Shown here piece after piece: positions 63,707 through 64,000 of a stretch of 64,000 bases of DNA (within the stretch, counting starts at the first letter, position 1; each line of letters begins with the position of its first letter). The notes under the pieces are model-generated. The model ran no database searches, was not told where the DNA came from, and saw only the letters and a list, made by a program, of their open reading frames with translations. A program made the position numbers and the translations under genes. This DNA comes from Acanthacorydalis orientalis (taxonomy: Eukaryota > Arthropoda > Insecta > Megaloptera > Corydalidae): NCBI GenBank assembly GCA_034766995.1, contig CM068321.1:10164026-10228025 (forward strand), written 5' to 3'.

Positions 63707-64000
63707 GAGAGAGAGAAATGCAAATTGAAATAAACTAGAAATTTCACTAAATAACTAAATATAGTAAAATTTAATTACTTACCAGTTCTGCCAGGTACTT
63801 AGATAAATAATAACATAATTAAAAATCGCTTTTATGGGGTTGTTTTTTTCCTTAAATGTTTGTTATTAGCGTTGAATATTTAATGTTATCAATTAAATGT
63901 GTTTTATACGTTCCTTTTAAAGTACTTATGTGTAATATTTATACATTGATTTAGTACTGATTTACTTTCTATTAAATGCAAATTTTAAAACTACTTTTGG
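62830..64000. other. AT-rich DNA, nothing recognised apart from one array
   Basis: No open frame over 60 codons; (AT)n-(GA)n at 63648-63718 only. Confidence 0.6.
63648..63718. repeat. (AT)n-(GA)n array
   Basis: TA with one TACA, then TGTAGAGAGAGAGA. Confidence 0.97.

Overview
This window looks like AT-rich, gene-poor nuclear DNA of an arthropod, most probably an insect. The signs are mariner, hAT, piggyBac and Tigger/pogo transposon relics, 5'-truncated LINE tails of a type common in arthropods, and a very high load of (AT)n microsatellites. No host protein-coding gene could be recognised on either strand. There are no long ORFs: nearly all open frames over 60 codons are translated (TA)n arrays (Ile-Tyr repeats), antisense shadows of dead transposases, or chance frames. 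The stretch is best read as intergenic DNA or part of a very large intron. The species cannot be named from the sequence alone.

Layout. 0-6 kb: a CpG-richer patch (1-480), another at 1.07-1.33 kb, then AT-rich filler. 6.0-6.7 kb: a mariner lacking its DNA-binding half. 9.3-11 kb: a decayed LINE reverse transcriptase on the minus strand. 12.7 kb: the best copy of a dispersed repeat with a hammerhead-ribozyme-like layout. 15.1 and 20.9 kb: two tiny LINE 3' ends, each with target-site duplications. 18.5-19.7 kb: a full-length dead mariner. 21.7-22.0 kb: an internally deleted mariner. 22.6-23.3 kb: a probable non-autonomous hAT swollen by (TA)n arrays. 24.5-24.7 kb: a perfect 180-bp palindrome. 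25.2-25.7 kb: a mariner terminus beside a piggyBac C-terminus. 27.5-28.3 kb: a Tigger/pogo-like C-terminus. 30.5-31.15 kb: a short hAT with TIRs and 8-bp TSDs. 34.3 and 45.5 kb: two copies of one internally deleted mariner family; 39.3-40.6 kb holds a nearly full-length relative with all three catalytic aspartates. 37.4-38.0 kb: another hAT C-terminus. 50.6-51.15 kb: the 3' part of a LINE ORF2. 56.2-57.5 kb: another full-length dead mariner. 62.5-62.8 kb: a mariner C-terminus.

Between these lie more than 40 long, mostly pure (AT)n arrays, about one per 1.5 kb, and a dozen CpG-richer islands (for example 17.6-18.2, 26.4-26.9, 29.0-29.85, 49.2-49.9, 55.56-55.87 and 57.6-57.96 kb). The islands are the best candidates for promoters, untranslated exons or conserved control elements of a host gene.

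The elements are almost all inactivated by stops and frameshifts, so there is no working pathway here. The most unusual observations are the perfect palindrome, the dispersed repeat with a CTGAnGA...GAAA core, the two mariner deletion derivatives sharing one junction, and the hAT-like unit carrying most of its length as (TA)n. Family assignments come from motif recognition by eye; no database search was possible.
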